Assembly: GCA_019914995.1 (NCBI GenBank)
Contig: CM034142.1
Span: forward strand, 6,261,513-6,325,512
Direction: 5' to 3'
Length of the DNA stretch: 64,000 nucleotides
From: Acanthochlamys bracteata
Taxonomy: Eukaryota > Streptophyta > Magnoliopsida > Pandanales > Velloziaceae
Shown here piece by piece: positions 1-12,238 of this stretch (the stretch's first letter is position 1; the number at the start of each line of letters is the position of its first letter). A model generated the notes under the pieces. It was given only the letters and a program-made list of their open reading frames with translations. It was not told the DNA's origin and made no database searches. Position numbers and translations under genes: made by a program.

Positions 1-1928
1 CGGCCAGATCCCAAACATTGACTTGCCGAATCTAGTACAGTTTAATGTTAGCTTTAATCAATTCAACGGTTCGATTCCGGCCAAGCTTCGGAAGATGCCA
101 GCGAACGCTTTCCTCGGTATGCAGCTTTGTGGCGGGCCACTCGGTCTCTGCCCTGGCGAAATCGCCCCATCTCCTTCTCCTTCTTCCGGCAATGTCTTCG
201 CCGGCCGTGACAATGGTAGTGGAGCTGGTGTTAGAAAGAGTAAGAGTAAGCTTTCTGGTGGAGCGATTGCCGGGATCGCCATTGGTGCTACCGCCATCGT
301 TCTGCTTCTGATTGCTGTCTTATTCTTGATCTGCCGTAGAAGAGAAAGAAGTGAAGCTGCGACAATGCCTAAATCCAGAGAAGCCGAAATCGCCCTCCGT
401 GATAAAGGAGACAATGCAAACGGTTTCGGTTACACTCACGCTAACAGTTCATCTGCGGCAGCAGTAGCGGGTACAGCAGCTGCAGGTACAGCAGCAGTAG
501 CAGCTGGAGCGTCAGGATCAACAGCGGGCGCGAAGAAGTTGGTTTTCTGCGGCAGAGGACGCCCAGTGTTTGACCTTGAAGACCTGTTAAGAGCATCTGC
601 TGAAGTTCTTGGTAAAGGAACATTCGGAACTGCATACAAAGCTGTTTTAGAAAACGGAGAGGCCGTGGCGGTTAAACGGCTTCGCGATGTTAACTTGCCG
701 GAGATGGAGTTCAGGGAGAAGATCGAAGCCGTCGGAGCTTTGGATCACCCGAATCTTGTACCATTGAGGGCTTATTATTACAGCAAAGATGAGAAGCTGC
801 TTGTCTATGATTACATGCCAATGGGCAGCCTTTCCGCTCTACTCCATGGTTAGTCTTTCTCAGCTCGCTGTCTAATTTTGGTGAATTCCTTACTTGCAAT
901 ATCCATGAATTTAGTCTTAAAACATTCTGATTTTGAGATAGTTTTGTAGCTCTGTGGGTACATTCTGAATCTTGAGTAGTCTAGTTTGACTACTTCGCTT
1001 TCAAGATTTGTTTTCCTTTTGTCAGAATAAAGGTTTTTGAAACGCAAAAATCTTCTGAATTGCTTATGTTTGAGCCAATTTGATCAACTCCTTTTCTTTG
1101 TATAGATTTAAAGAATTTGGATTGGCAATGTGTTTCTTAATTGGTAGTCTTTCTTGACTGAATTTTATGAAAAATCAAGCATTTTGTTTGATATAATGAA
1201 ATTAATGCTGAAATTTACATAAATGATCTTGTGATCAAACAGGTAACAGAGGATCCGGACGGACACCTCTTGACTGGGAATCAAGAACAGCGATTGCCCT
1301 TGCAGCTGCACGCGGAATTGAGTACATTCACTCAACAAGCCCAACCGCTTCACATGGCAACATTAAGTCCTCCAACATCCTCCTTGCCAAATCGCATGAT
1401 GCCCGTGTATCTGACCATGGGCTAGCTCATCTTGTCGGGGCAAGCTCAACTCCTAACCGTGCAGGCGGTTACCGTGCCCCTGAAGTCACCGACGCTAGAA
1501 AAATCTCACAGAAAGCGGATGTGTATAGCTTTGGTGTACTACTTCTTGAGTTGCTCACAGGCAAGGCTCCCGCACAAGCACTGCTCAATGAGGAAGGTGT
1601 CGATTTGCCTAGATGGGTTCAGTCAGTTGTCCGTGAAGAATGGACTTCAGAAGTGTTTGATCTTGATCTATTAAGGTATCATAATGTCGAGGAAGAAATG
1701 GTCCAGCTACTTCAGCTTGCTATAGATTGTTCCGCTCAGTATCCTGATAGAAGGCCTTCGATGTCTGAAGTTGTGGTCAGAATAGAAGAGATTCATCATG
1801 CAAGCTTAGGTGCGGCTGAGCAGGAGAAGCACATTCTTCCACATACATCTGGTGATGCAGATGATCTACCATCGAAGAAGATTGATTCCGCAGGAAGGTC
1901 TACTCCACCTCCTGCAAATTTACTTTAA
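1..1928 (+). CDS. LRR receptor-like kinase, RKL1/RLK902 type (5' partial, two exons)
   Basis: Exons 1-848 and 1243-1928 join in frame (CAT G|GT AAC) across a 394-bp intron with a GTTAGT donor. The gene starts before the window. In order the fragment shows the last LRR and its cap ([20 protein letters not shown]), a Ser/Pro/Gly-rich juxtamembrane stretch, one membrane helix (about [20 protein letters not shown]) followed by RRR, an Ala-rich linker, and a kinase domain: glycine loop [16 protein letters not shown] lysine, [11 protein letters not shown] in place of [11 protein letters not shown] in place of DFG, and [11 protein letters not shown] is usual for LRR subfamily III, whose RKL1-like members are annotated as probable inactive kinases. 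The expected role is plasma-membrane signalling, perhaps by scaffolding rather than phosphotransfer. It ends at TAA 1926-1928. Family assignment is firm; the exact orthologue is inferred. Confidence 0.93.
849..1242 (+). other. Intron of the LRR receptor kinase
   Basis: AT-rich, GTTAGT donor and AACAG acceptor. It interrupts the kinase domain after the LLHG motif, at phase 1. No other feature was seen inside it. Confidence 0.88.
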
Positions 1929-3840
1929 CGAAGAACAAAATCTTGATGGAAGGTAAAACATTCATGAATGAAAAATCTTCAGAAGAGCAAAATGGTGATT
2001 ATTTTCTTTATGTTCTACGAGTAAGAAGTGTGGTTTATTTCTTCATAAGTTTTTCTCCTCTTTTTGTTATTTCTATATGGGGTTGCTATATTAAATTTTC
2101 TTTTTCCGCTTTAATTTTCTTGATTTTTAAAGGGGGTTGTCGATCTTTGTTAGAGCTGAATAATTATCTGGTTATCGTTATCGATTTCCCTCAGTTTGTA
2201 AGAATTATTATTTTGGCTAGGGACAAGAGGTTGGTTGGTGGTAGCATTCATTGTTGTAATTACTTCTTTCAAAGTTAAACCTTTTCAAATTGTATCAAAT
2301 TGTTGTGTGATTATTGTTTATCTCCAAGTTTTCTTCAATCGATACGTGTATTTGTTTCAGTTTGTTTAGTTCATGTTTGGCATTACTTGTTCAAAAACTT
2401 TTAATTTTATTTTAAATCCTTATTTTTTAAATAAATTTTATAATATTTTTAAATTTTAAATATTTTAAAAAAAAATTTATTTTTTTAGATGACCTTTTAG
2501 TTTTCTTTAGAAATATATATGTGAGACATTTTAAAAAAATTTTGGTAACATTTGGTTGTTTTGGAAAGTGAGTTGCAAAATTTTGGTAAAATTTCTTGTT
2601 CAAGTTCAAAAGTTTTTGTTGCATTTCAGAAGCTGGTTTTAAGGGAAGCATGTTGAAGTCAGTGAGCTTTAATGTTCTTTTTAGTACAAACATATTACTG
2701 GGAAATGTTGATTGCTTTAAAAAGTATTTCTGGTAACAGTTGGCAAGCAGCTTATTCAAACAAAAAATGTATTTAAAAAAGCTCAAGAAATCAGATCACT
2801 CTTGTTGGTAGTTGAAAACTTTATTCTATAGGATAGCACATGATTTCCACTACTATTTATTTCATTATCAATAAAAAAATATAAATTTTTGCCTTTTATA
2901 TTGAAAGTACTTTTAAAAATATTTTTTAAAACAAAAACTATTTTTATTTATTTTGATAAATAAATATTATTATTTTGATTACAAAAGATAAAAATAATAA
3001 ATAATAAATTAATATTTTTAAAATTTAATATTTTGAAACATTATAAAAATTTATTAATAAAATTAAATAAAATATAATTGTTATTTTTTATTTTAAAAAT
3101 ACATTTTCATAAAAAAATTTAAACAGTTTTACCTGATCCTTTATTCATAAACTAATTATCCCTTCATAATTCAGAAGCTGCTGCTTATATATAATTATTT
3201 CAACAGGCTGTAAATTAAATTGAATAATTTTCTTCTGTTTAATAGCTGGAAAAACTTAGTTTCTGTAGTAGAATAATTCAATTATCATTACATGATTGCA
3301 AATGCAATGTTGTTCTTGGTTTTTATAAATTTTTTTTCAAATATAAAATACTTATTAAAATTTTTCACTAACGCAAGTTTAAAATTGTTTTATTAAAATT
3401 GAAAATTAAAAAGATCTTTAAAGCAAAGTAATGTGAATAAAATGTGGAATAATTAAAAGCAGCTTTGTTGAAAGCTGGTTGATTTATTTTTTTGGTTTTG
3501 TTTTTCTGAAAGAAGAGAAAGCTAAAAAGTCAAGCAAAAGGAAAAAAGTTAAACATTTCCAAAAATTAAAATGGATTCATTAAATAAGAAAAGAATTTAA
3601 TTATGCACTATTAGTATATCAATAATTGAAATGTAATTAACATAATGATTCAATAATCAAAGAAGCAATAAGAATTTGATTAACTAACTCTAAAAATAAA
3701 TATTATTAAACTCTTTTGACATAACCTCTCAACCTCCGTGTTCCATTATTATTCTCAATCAAAACCCTAATAATAAATTAAAATTTTTCCCACCTGAGTG
3801 AGTCAGAAATATAAATTCAATTTTACTATTATTTTAGAAG
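1929..3840. other. 3' region of the receptor kinase and AT-rich spacer
   Basis: The first 350 bases are moderately T-rich and probably include the kinase 3' UTR. From about 2400 the sequence is very AT-rich with A and T runs and phrases such as tgtttggcatta that resemble ends of small decayed inverted-repeat elements. No coding or RNA gene was recognised. Confidence 0.6.
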
Positions 3841-4059
3841 TGTTTGGAAGTGCTTCTTAAAAAAAAGTTTTTCTAAAAAAAAAACTTTTAAAGATATTAT
3901 TTATAAATATTTTAAAAATATAAATTATATATATAATTATTTTATAATCTATATTTTGTTTATATTTTTCATATTTTTAAAACTTATTTCTAACAAATTA
4001 TGCATAATTTTTTTGGAATTAAAAAGAAGCTTATTGAAATTGATAAGCAATTCCAAACA
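3841..4059. mobile_element. MITE with TGTTTGGAA termini
   Basis: About 219 bp. The left end tgtttggaagtgcttcttaa pairs with the reverse complement of the right end, tgtttggaattgcttatcaa. The interior is AT-rich and non-coding. The ends resemble the many cgtttggc-type short elements elsewhere in the window. No clear target duplication was found, so the superfamily is open. Confidence 0.6.
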
Positions 4060-4899
4060 TTAATCAAAAGAAATAAGGAAGAGGTAAAAATAATCATATC
4101 AATCATAAACCAAACGGAGTAATTCTACAATAATTAAATTTAATTCTAACATTATGCAAATATTGTTTCTTTTGTCTTAATACCATTTAGTAAATAACCT
4201 AATTTTATATCGAATATTTTGTTAAAATTATAAAAAAATTATTGAAATACAAAAACTATTAGAACAAAAGTTACGAGTAAGATATTGAGTACTTATCTTT
4301 TTGGGCGGACCATTAGATTTTTAGATCACTTCGTGCTAGTTTACTTCACCATACTGTATAGATAAAAGTATATACCAAATTAAGCATACCAGATTCATAA
4401 TCTACTTAAGCTACTCAAATAACTGCTCATTTGGTCTATAAATAGTGACAAAATTAGATTGATCTGGTCTCATCCAGAAGACGGTATAGGGTCTGACTTT
4501 ATCGGCATGACGAGCATGTCAATATCTGAAAATATTGACCCTTGATTAGTCAACATTAGCTGTCAATCGATGATCGATTAACTTTGACCGTTGAGCAGGT
4601 CAATATCGACCCGCTGATCTGATTTGACTTAAGAGTCAAATCCTAATTATTGGCGGTAGATCTAACCTCTAACCATTAGAATTTGAAAGTTAACTGATCT
4701 CAACGTTTAAATTCTGACCAGTGACGGTTAGAATTTTTTTATAAGTATAAAATACAATTTACATTAGTCTTCGCCTTTTATAAATACTTTGTATCTTTCT
4801 TTAATTTCACACACCAAATTTTACCTCTCCTATTTTCTTCAAATTCTTAAACTCATATTTTTTACATTATAAAAGAATATTTTGTAGTGTTCTTATTTT

Positions 4900-6890
4900 G
4901 GATATTTATATCAAATAGATTTAACTATTTGTGCTATTAATTTTGATATAAATGGTATAGACAATCAAAACTTGGAAAATATAGATATTGCCCATATAAA
5001 AGATGGTACGAAATTCCTTTAATATAATGAAAAAATTTCTACCAAAAAGTTTCTTAGTACTTATATCAAATGGATCTAAATAATTCGACTTCAGCGTCCA
5101 GCATTTACAACAACAAAATATTTAAAAGCTACAATTTTTGAAATCTGAAAATAATTTACTGTCAAATATATAATATAAGAGGGTAGTACTAGATAAGAAA
5201 TAATGAGATATAATTTTTGCAAAATTTTTTTAAATGCTAATCATAGCGCGGAAACCTAATTTTTAATAACTCATGATAAAAGATGTGCTATGAATAAAAG
5301 AATTGGGAAGGAGTGTTCACAAACTCAACTTCAATTTAATAAATAGCTTGATAAGTACTTATCTAATAATGCTAGCAAAACTGTAACTCATTCGATTTGT
5401 GCTATACATTTGCCTATTAATTTTGATAAATTATTTTTTTATGAAGAGCATATTCAATAATTTTAAATAAATAACAACCACGATAAGTGATATTATTGCT
5501 CATTACAATAAAGTACGACTATATTTAAATCTGATATCTTGTATTAGTAGAACACTACATTAGCAGAACAATCTTCATTATATTTTGTATTGTATTAATA
5601 TTTGTTATCTTGAAAGGTAGACTAAGTAAGATTATTTAAGTATTGCTGCACATTAATAGATTCGCAATGGGTTAGATAAAAAAGAATTATTGCTTTTAAT
5701 TTATTGATTGTACATATGATGAAAAAAAATTTCTTAATGCATTATAAATGTAGCATAAGATTTCGGCATAAGTAACCGTATTATATCTATCACACTAGAT
5801 AATACTGTAGCCAACACAAAAGCGATTCAGTTTCTTGTAGTGAAACTAAGCTCATAGAATGGAACTTTACTGCATCAATATTGTGTTTACCATATTATCA
5901 ACTTATTCGTAATTAGGTAAGGAGCTGGTATGAAACTGAGTAAGTAAACAAATTGTGTTTACTAGCTCAAACCAGTACTTGCTGAATTTAAAAAATTTGC
6001 ATAGTCGAATATTTAAGATCTCGAAAGTTCACCCTTAATATGCAAGTAATATCTAATTCTACTTGTTAATATTAAAAAATAATTAGATTACAAAATTGTG
6101 CTTACTATTTTTATAATATAAGAATATGCAATAACATATTTACTGATGATCATTAGATTATCACTAAAAATTGTGAACATTTTAGATTTTTTTTTGCTAC
6201 TCTTTTATTACGTGATTTGTTTACTATTCTACTTCTTCATTAGTTTTACATCCAAGTTTTATGTCGCTCATATTGCATTCGCATATAGCAAATATTTAGA
6301 CCTATAGTAGAAATTAAAATAAACAAAATAAAAACATATTTGTCTAATATTACTTTTTATATTGTTTTGTTGTAGTAATATCCTAAATTCATATTTTTTT
6401 ACTTTACTAATACTTTTACTCATTAGTATGTATTTGAATATTTTTGATATTCAATCACAAATTATTAAAGCACGTAAATTTGTATGAAGTATATAATCTT
6501 TATGAGGTTAGGTTTGGTAATTTAAAGAATTAATAAAAATAAGTGACAACCTATCAAATTAAGAAGAAAAAAATGATCAATTATTTTTTAATTTCCATTA
6601 AGCTTGACACAACATTAACACCAACTTTGACTTCAAGTAGTTTCAATCTTCATCGGATTTGAACAAATACCTTGAATGAGATACTATCATTTTTACCATT
6701 AACATTTTGAATTAGTGAAAAATGCATTCAACAAGATATCTAGTATTTTTTCAGTTAGCAAATAATATCTTCACTATACTGCCTCAAGTGTTTCTGAATG
6801 ATATTTAGCAATAATTAAAGGCCGAGGAATATAACTAGTTTGTGAGATGGTTGATGTGCTAACTTGTATTAAACATAAAAATTTGTATTT
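4900..6890 (+). mobile_element. Decayed hAT-superfamily transposase (zinc-finger BED / RICESLEEPER type)
   Basis: No long frame survives, but short stretches match the plant hAT transposase in the right order. 5786-5836 reads SITLDNTVANTKAIQFL, the ITLDNASAN block near the catalytic core. About 5250-5340 reads HDKRCAMNKRIGKECSQTQ, like the end of the BED-finger region. About 6480-6520 reads LYEVYNLY, like the DUF4413 region. 6653-6780 gives SDLNKYLE, then ILN..K.H, RY.VF.QLANNIFTI, the hAT C-terminal dimerisation domain. Many stops and shifts lie between these blocks, so it is a non-functional relic. The terminal inverted repeats were not located; the bounds are those of recognisable coding remains. 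GC-richer flanks at 4440-4700 may belong to the element. Confidence 0.72.
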
Positions 6891-9800
6891 AAAAGAATGC
6901 AGCATACAACTCATAATTACGATCTTATAAAACAATTTTTAGAATTATTTTAAACAAAAATATTCTGAAAATAAGTCAAAATGTATAATTGTATAAACAT
7001 TGTTATAAAATCATTCGTAATGTTTTACGTTAACCTTATACAATTTTCTTTTACTTGCTTCCTTTAATACTTTGTAGCACACCAAATGATATATAATAAT
7101 AATAAAATAAAATAAGCATGTGGGTCGAACCGATTCTAACTTTCTTTGGCAGGCCAAAGCTAACCCGGTTGTCCGAACTAGGTCGACTCACCGGAACCCA
7201 ATTATGTCATTTGACCAGGGCAAAGCGGGTTGAAAAGGCTGCCCATGTTTGCATCTATAATCGTAAATATTTTCAAAGTAATTTTTCATAAAAAATATTT
7301 TTGGATGACTTTCTATTTTTAGTTTTATAAATTTAATATTGCAAACATATTTTATACTCAATTTTTTGTCCACTTTTTAAAACTCAATTCTTTACTAACT
7401 CAATCTTAAGTAAACACTGCGAATGGGTTCTAGTAACTCAGTTTTGAAATAACTCAACTTATTTGGATGACTTCTATTCAACGTTGTGGACATAAATTCT
7501 TAGTCGTTCTTATTATTTTCATAAAAATATATTTTCAAAAAAATATATGCACGTATCTTGCAAAGAAAAATGGAAATGAATCTAAGTTGATGCAACGGGG
7601 AAGTGCTTTTTAATTTATTTTCATTTCAAATTTTCAATAGCTTTTATAACATTCTACATAATATTTTTAAATTTTTAAAAAATATAAAATTCTATATTTA
7701 AATTTTTATTATTACTTATTTTTATTATTCTTTAAATTAAAAAAAAAATTATTTTTAAAAATTTTTAAGTTATTTATATTTAAAAATTTTATTTTTAATA
7801 AGCAATCTGAACTTTGCCTACAAGCATTAGAAGAACTTTAATTCAAAGACATTAATTATTAAAACTTTTGCAAGGCCTCAATCAAAGCTTTTTATTAATT
7901 CTTGAAATTTTTTTTGCAACTTAAGTCACAAAATTTAACTTTTAGTAGTGGGACAAATTGGGCATTTTTTATTTGTTTCTGAACGAGTTTACAAAAAGTT
8001 CAAAATTTATTTAGAAAATAAAAAAATATAACTCTTTTCATCACTTTCAGTGAAGTAAATAAACTCTTTTCTAAAATTAAGTCGCATAATTTCACACTAT
8101 TAATTAATTTGAAATCAATCGATATGAAATTGGATTGTTGAGATTTCTCAAAATAATATAAATTTCGATTCATATAATAATATTTTGTCTAAACTTATTT
8201 TTATGAATTTTCATGAGGAAATCATAAAAATATTAAGTTGTTGCACAACGACACCATTTTGCGAAAGAGTTTTTGAAAGAATGGGAGAACATTTCTAAAG
8301 CTGGAGAAATTACACAAAGAAGTAGGAAGAGAACTTCGTTCTTTTTTGTTGCTTTTGCAAAAGCACTAGCACTCACTATTTGTGTTGGAAAAATATAACA
8401 CTGGAACAGTCAAACCAAGATAAAACACTTAACGAATTCTGTCGATATAAAAAGTTCAATCTAATCCAAAAATTTAAATCAATAAATTATAAAACTTTAT
8501 TATAATAATTCTATTTTTATTTTATTTTTATTCAATGTGTAATTAATTTATTCATTTTGAACCTAGCAATGTCATTGTAAGAGTGAGTTGACTATATTTT
8601 TTCTCATTCGAGCATTTTATCGCAAATCAAGGACGTTGATCGCTCAAAATTAAATCACTTGACTCGTAACACTGTTATTCAAATGACGGGATAGTCTTCG
8701 GATCATAATCTGCTCTAAATCATCACTCACCGTATAGAAACTAATGAGTCTCGCTAACAGTCAGTCGCCTCCTATGCACCGTTCCTGCGCACAAAAAGCC
8801 AGCTATCAAAATTCAACTTACTCCGAATTCTTACTCACACTTTCATGTGAATTATACTATTCTTAATATGAGCACCCATATTAGTGAGAGCTACTACGTG
8901 TATTGAACTCTCAACCAAACTATCAGCTCTTGTATTATTATTATTATTACATTAATAGTGAGTAAATTAGTCGCATATTGAATAAAAATATAATAAAATA
9001 ATAGCTAATATAATAGAGAGTTATAGTATTCATTGTTTAAACTTTTAGGCTAAATTGAATTTTTTGGTGTACGAGGCAGACCCTTTAAGTGTTTTGTTTT
9101 AGTTAACTCTTAGGGAATTGTAGCTATCCAATAGTAATAACAGAGCCAATAGTTTGGTGCAGAGCCTGATCAATATAGTAGCTCTCGTTTATAGTGGATG
9201 AATAGGTTAAAAGTAGTGTGACTCACATATCTTTCAAAAAATACGAACGAGAATTCAAAACAAGTTGGACTGTAATGACTGTCTTTTGGTTGAGCAGACG
9301 TGGCGATCAGTATATGTTATATTTTTAATTGATAATGCAATGAGTAAGTTAAGACAGCATAACTCATTATGGCGATTTCAGAGCAACTTGGTTCTGAAGG
9401 CTAGTTTTAGCGTGAAGTAATGATGCTAGAAGCTGAGTTACTGAATTTTTAACGATCAACGTATTTGATACACAATGTGATGCTCATATGAAAAAAAAAA
9501 TATAAGTGACTCAGTTTTAAAAAAGAAATTATTAGATTAAAATAGAGTAAATTAGCTCTATATTAAATAAAAAGAAAATAAAATAATTAATATATTAGAG
9601 AATTTTATAATTTATTAAAATTTTATAATCTATTTATTTAAAATTTTGAATTAATTAGACATTCTAATATATAGTCCGGATTTAAAAAATATTTTTATAT
9701 TGATTAATTCTTTCAGTATTATATCTCACTTACGATTTTAGCAGAAAAATCATGTTTGATGCGGCTTCAATCATCAACACAGTTGAAACTAGAACACGGA

Positions 9801-10120
9801 AAGTAGTTCCGAGTAAACTAAAAAATCATGGATTTTTATTAATCTTAATCTTTATTACTAAACAATTTCTATTAATCTTTTTAAGCTAAAAATTAAATTT
9901 ATTTTATAAAACTTCACTAGAAATTATATTTTAAAAAAGTATCTTATTTTCAAAAGCGTCTTATAGAAGTTTTACTCTTTTGCTGCTTTTGCAAAAGCAT
10001 CAGCACGCATTCATTGAACAGAGAAATCATTAACACAGAGTTCAAAAACTTTAACTATATAAAATTAAAAACGCATCAAACGAAACGTAGTTAGTTAAGA
10101 GAGAGAGAACGAGAGATTTT
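6891..10120. other. AT-rich spacer with unresolved repeats
   Basis: No gene was recognised. A GC-richer patch at about 7105-7240 (gggtcgaaccgattc, cccggttgtccgaactagg) looks like a repeat fragment related to one at 45840-46370. From about 8560 to 9470 the base composition is more balanced and looks like old repeat DNA. A roughly 140-bp stretch starting near 8945 recurs in divergent form near 9540 in the same orientation. These may be remains of one element, but no protein domain was found. Confidence 0.5.
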
Positions 10121-10413
10121 GAGCTTATTTTAAATATCCGTAATAAAGTTTCATAAAAATAAAAAATAAAATGTAAAATTTTTTAGAAAATAAAGTATGT
10201 GAAGTTTAGTATTTGTATTTTAATAAATTTTAGAAATATGTTGAAAAATAAAAAATATAATTGTATTAGAAAGTGTATAAATAAAAAGATTAGAATTAGA
10301 GTTTTCCATAAGAAATGAATTTTTAAAATTTTTTATGTAATTGAAATATATAAACCGTTCGAAACTCAAAATTTGATCCAAAAAAAAAAAATTACGGGCG
10401 TTTGAAATACACC
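10121..10413. mobile_element. Tourist-like MITE, family A copy 1
   Basis: Same family as the copies at 43718 and 57587: left end gagcttattttaaatatccg, right end reads as its inverted partner (acgggcgtttgaaatacacc). The body shares the order of blocks seen in the others (ttcataaaaataaaaa, aataaattttagaaatatgt, ttgtattagaaagtgt, aaaccgttcgaaactcaa). Flanked by TTT on both sides, a degenerate form of the TTA/TAA duplication of its relatives. Confidence 0.75.
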
Positions 10414-10522
10414 TTTTGCCGAGTTTGATATTTCATTTCCAAAAAATGTTTTTTTATTTTATTTTTTTAAATAAAATTTTATAATATTATATAAAATTTA
10501 TTTAATATTTAAAAATTAAAAA

Positions 10523-10549
10523 ATTATTATTATTATTATTATTATTATT
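10523..10549. repeat. (ATT)n microsatellite
   Basis: Nine ATT units in a row inside an AT-rich spacer. A candidate length-variable marker, with no coding role. Confidence 0.85.
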
Positions 10550-11465
10550 TTATTTTTAATAAAAAATTTGAAAACCCCGACGAAGATGAGGCGGCGTTGA
10601 GTTGGTTTCCAATGGTTGGAGACCAGATTCGTTATCGATACTGGTGGTTTTATTGAGTTTGATTTCTTTTTGTTAGGGTTTTTTTTTTGTTTGTAGGGTT
10701 TGAGATTCTAAAATGGAAAGAATGAAAAGAGGCGTTTGGTATTGATTAAATAAATTTTTTTTTAAATGAATGATTTTTTTTTCAAAAAATAAGCTTTTTT
10801 TTACAAAAACTATAAAAATATTTAATAAAAATTTTTTTACATAAAAGTTTTTTACACTATTTAAATTTTCAAATAAATTTTTATATATTTATAAAATATA
10901 TATTAAAAAATATAAAATTTAAAATTTAAAATAAAATATCGGGCGAAGAGTTGAACCAATCGCCCCCAAATAACTTGTACAGCTGGCTTCCGCGTAGCAT
11001 CACATGCTAATTGTAGATTCTTGCTTTAAGCATTTAAAAACACATTATTAAATAATTTTTTATATTTATTTTATAAATTTAATTTTTAGTAACTTATTTT
11101 CAAAATAGTAACTTAGCTACGGATGTGCTGTAGTTGATAAAAGTATTTTCCGTAAAACTTCATTTGATAAAAAATAAATCTGAGTTTGGTAAATTTGAAA
11201 TAAAATACAATAGCAATGAAAAACTAAATCTTTATCTTATCTGCACGGAGTGGGCTATATAATTTTTTTTTATTTTATTCGATTATAAATTAAATCTAAC
11301 AAAAAAAACCAACTAAATTTGGATTATATAGTTTTATATTATTATAATCGATAAAATTTTACGCTAACTATTAACCTACCGCAACCCTACTCTATTATTT
11401 GGGAATGGTTACGAGAAAACATAGACGGAGTTAAGTCCAAAATAAATTGAAAAACAAAACATAAA
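10550..11465. other. AT-rich spacer with small repeat fragments
   Basis: No gene was seen. The segment 10735-10930 begins ggcgtttggtattg and is A/T-run rich, like the cgtttggc small-element class. The segment 11221-11300 carries a short interspersed repeat listed separately. Confidence 0.5.
11221..11300 (+). repeat. SINE-like short repeat, copy 1
   Basis: Contains tttatcttatctgcacgg, agtgggctatataa and attcgattataaattaaa, closely parallel to 25003-25092 (ctttatcccacttgcgtg, tgggattggctatatgaa, ttcgattataaatcat). A similar short motif with a GGCTATATGAAT core is widespread in dicot genomes. Classing it as SINE-like is tentative. Confidence 0.5.
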
Positions 11466-11677
11466 GGGTGTGTTTTTTTACACCCGTAAGTTACTTCTTT
11501 TCTATTAAGAAGTCACTTCTAACTTATTTTTTATTATAAAAACAACATAAGAAATCACTTCTAACACATTTTTCAATACAAAAAGAACACATCACTTCCA
11601 ATAATACTATTTCTAACAACTCATTTTTAAAAACTCACTTCCAAAAAACTCACTTTCAAAACCAAAAGAACACACTC
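11466..11677. mobile_element. MITE, family B (GGGTGTGTTTT ends)
   Basis: 212 bp, left end gggtgtgtttttttacaccc, right end ccaaaagaacacactc, flanked by AAA on both sides. The inside is a set of imperfect cacttct/aactcactt repeats. Related sequence occurs near 26905-27065 and 52475-52670. Ends and size fit a Tourist/Stowaway-sized non-autonomous DNA element. Confidence 0.65.
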
Positions 11678-11737
11678 AAAGTTTGAATTCAAAATCCGAC
11701 AACAAACAACCCTTAATTTGTAAAAAGAACTTCGGCT

Positions 11738-12030
11738 TTGACCATATTTCAAATGTTCATAATTAAATTTCATAAAAATAAAAAATTAAAAATAAAATTT
11801 TTTAAAAAATAAAATAGAAATAAAATTTAGTGTTTATATTTCAATAAATTTTTAAAATATATTAAAAATTAAAAAATATAATTATATTAATACAAATAAA
11901 AAAATTGAAATTAAAATTTCACACGTAAAAATAGACCTATAAATTTTTTGTATAATTAAAAATATATGAACTGTTCGAAACTTTAAATCTTGCCAAAAAA
12001 ATAAAATTACGTACGTTTAAAATAAACTCT
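11738..12030. mobile_element. Tourist-like MITE, family A copy 2
   Basis: Left end accatatttcaaatgttcat, right end acgtacgtttaaaataaact. The internal blocks follow the order of family A (ttcataaaaataaaaa, caataaatttttaaaata, tgaactgttcgaaact). More diverged than other copies; no clear 3-bp duplication. Ends about 210 bp from the stop codon of the XPC/RAD4 gene, so it may lie in that gene's 3' UTR or just beyond. Confidence 0.68.
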
Positions 12031-12238
12031 TTATCGTTACATAGATGAACATGTCTTAACATTTGAAGCTAACGCTTTAAGAAGCTCGACGGTGATTGGT
12101 ATTCACAGTAGAACACAAGCAATTGTGTTGCTGACCATCCACAAAATCACGTCGAAAAACTTGAGATCAATCTGTTAAGTGATACAGACACCTAGCTTAC
12201 AACAAAGTCTTTACGAAAGTGTTGGGACGGTTTCGACT

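Noticed and set aside
2427-2786. 119-codon minus-strand frame rich in Phe, Lys and Leu
   Set aside because: AT-rich spacer, no recognisable family, no supporting promoter or splice context.
8945-9690. TRIM or small LTR element
   Set aside because: The direct repeats are divergent and no primer-binding site or TG...CA borders could be found; left as an unassigned repeat.
10523-10549. CRISPR-like or regulatory array
   Set aside because: Simple ATT microsatellite in a plant nuclear spacer; no spacers between units.
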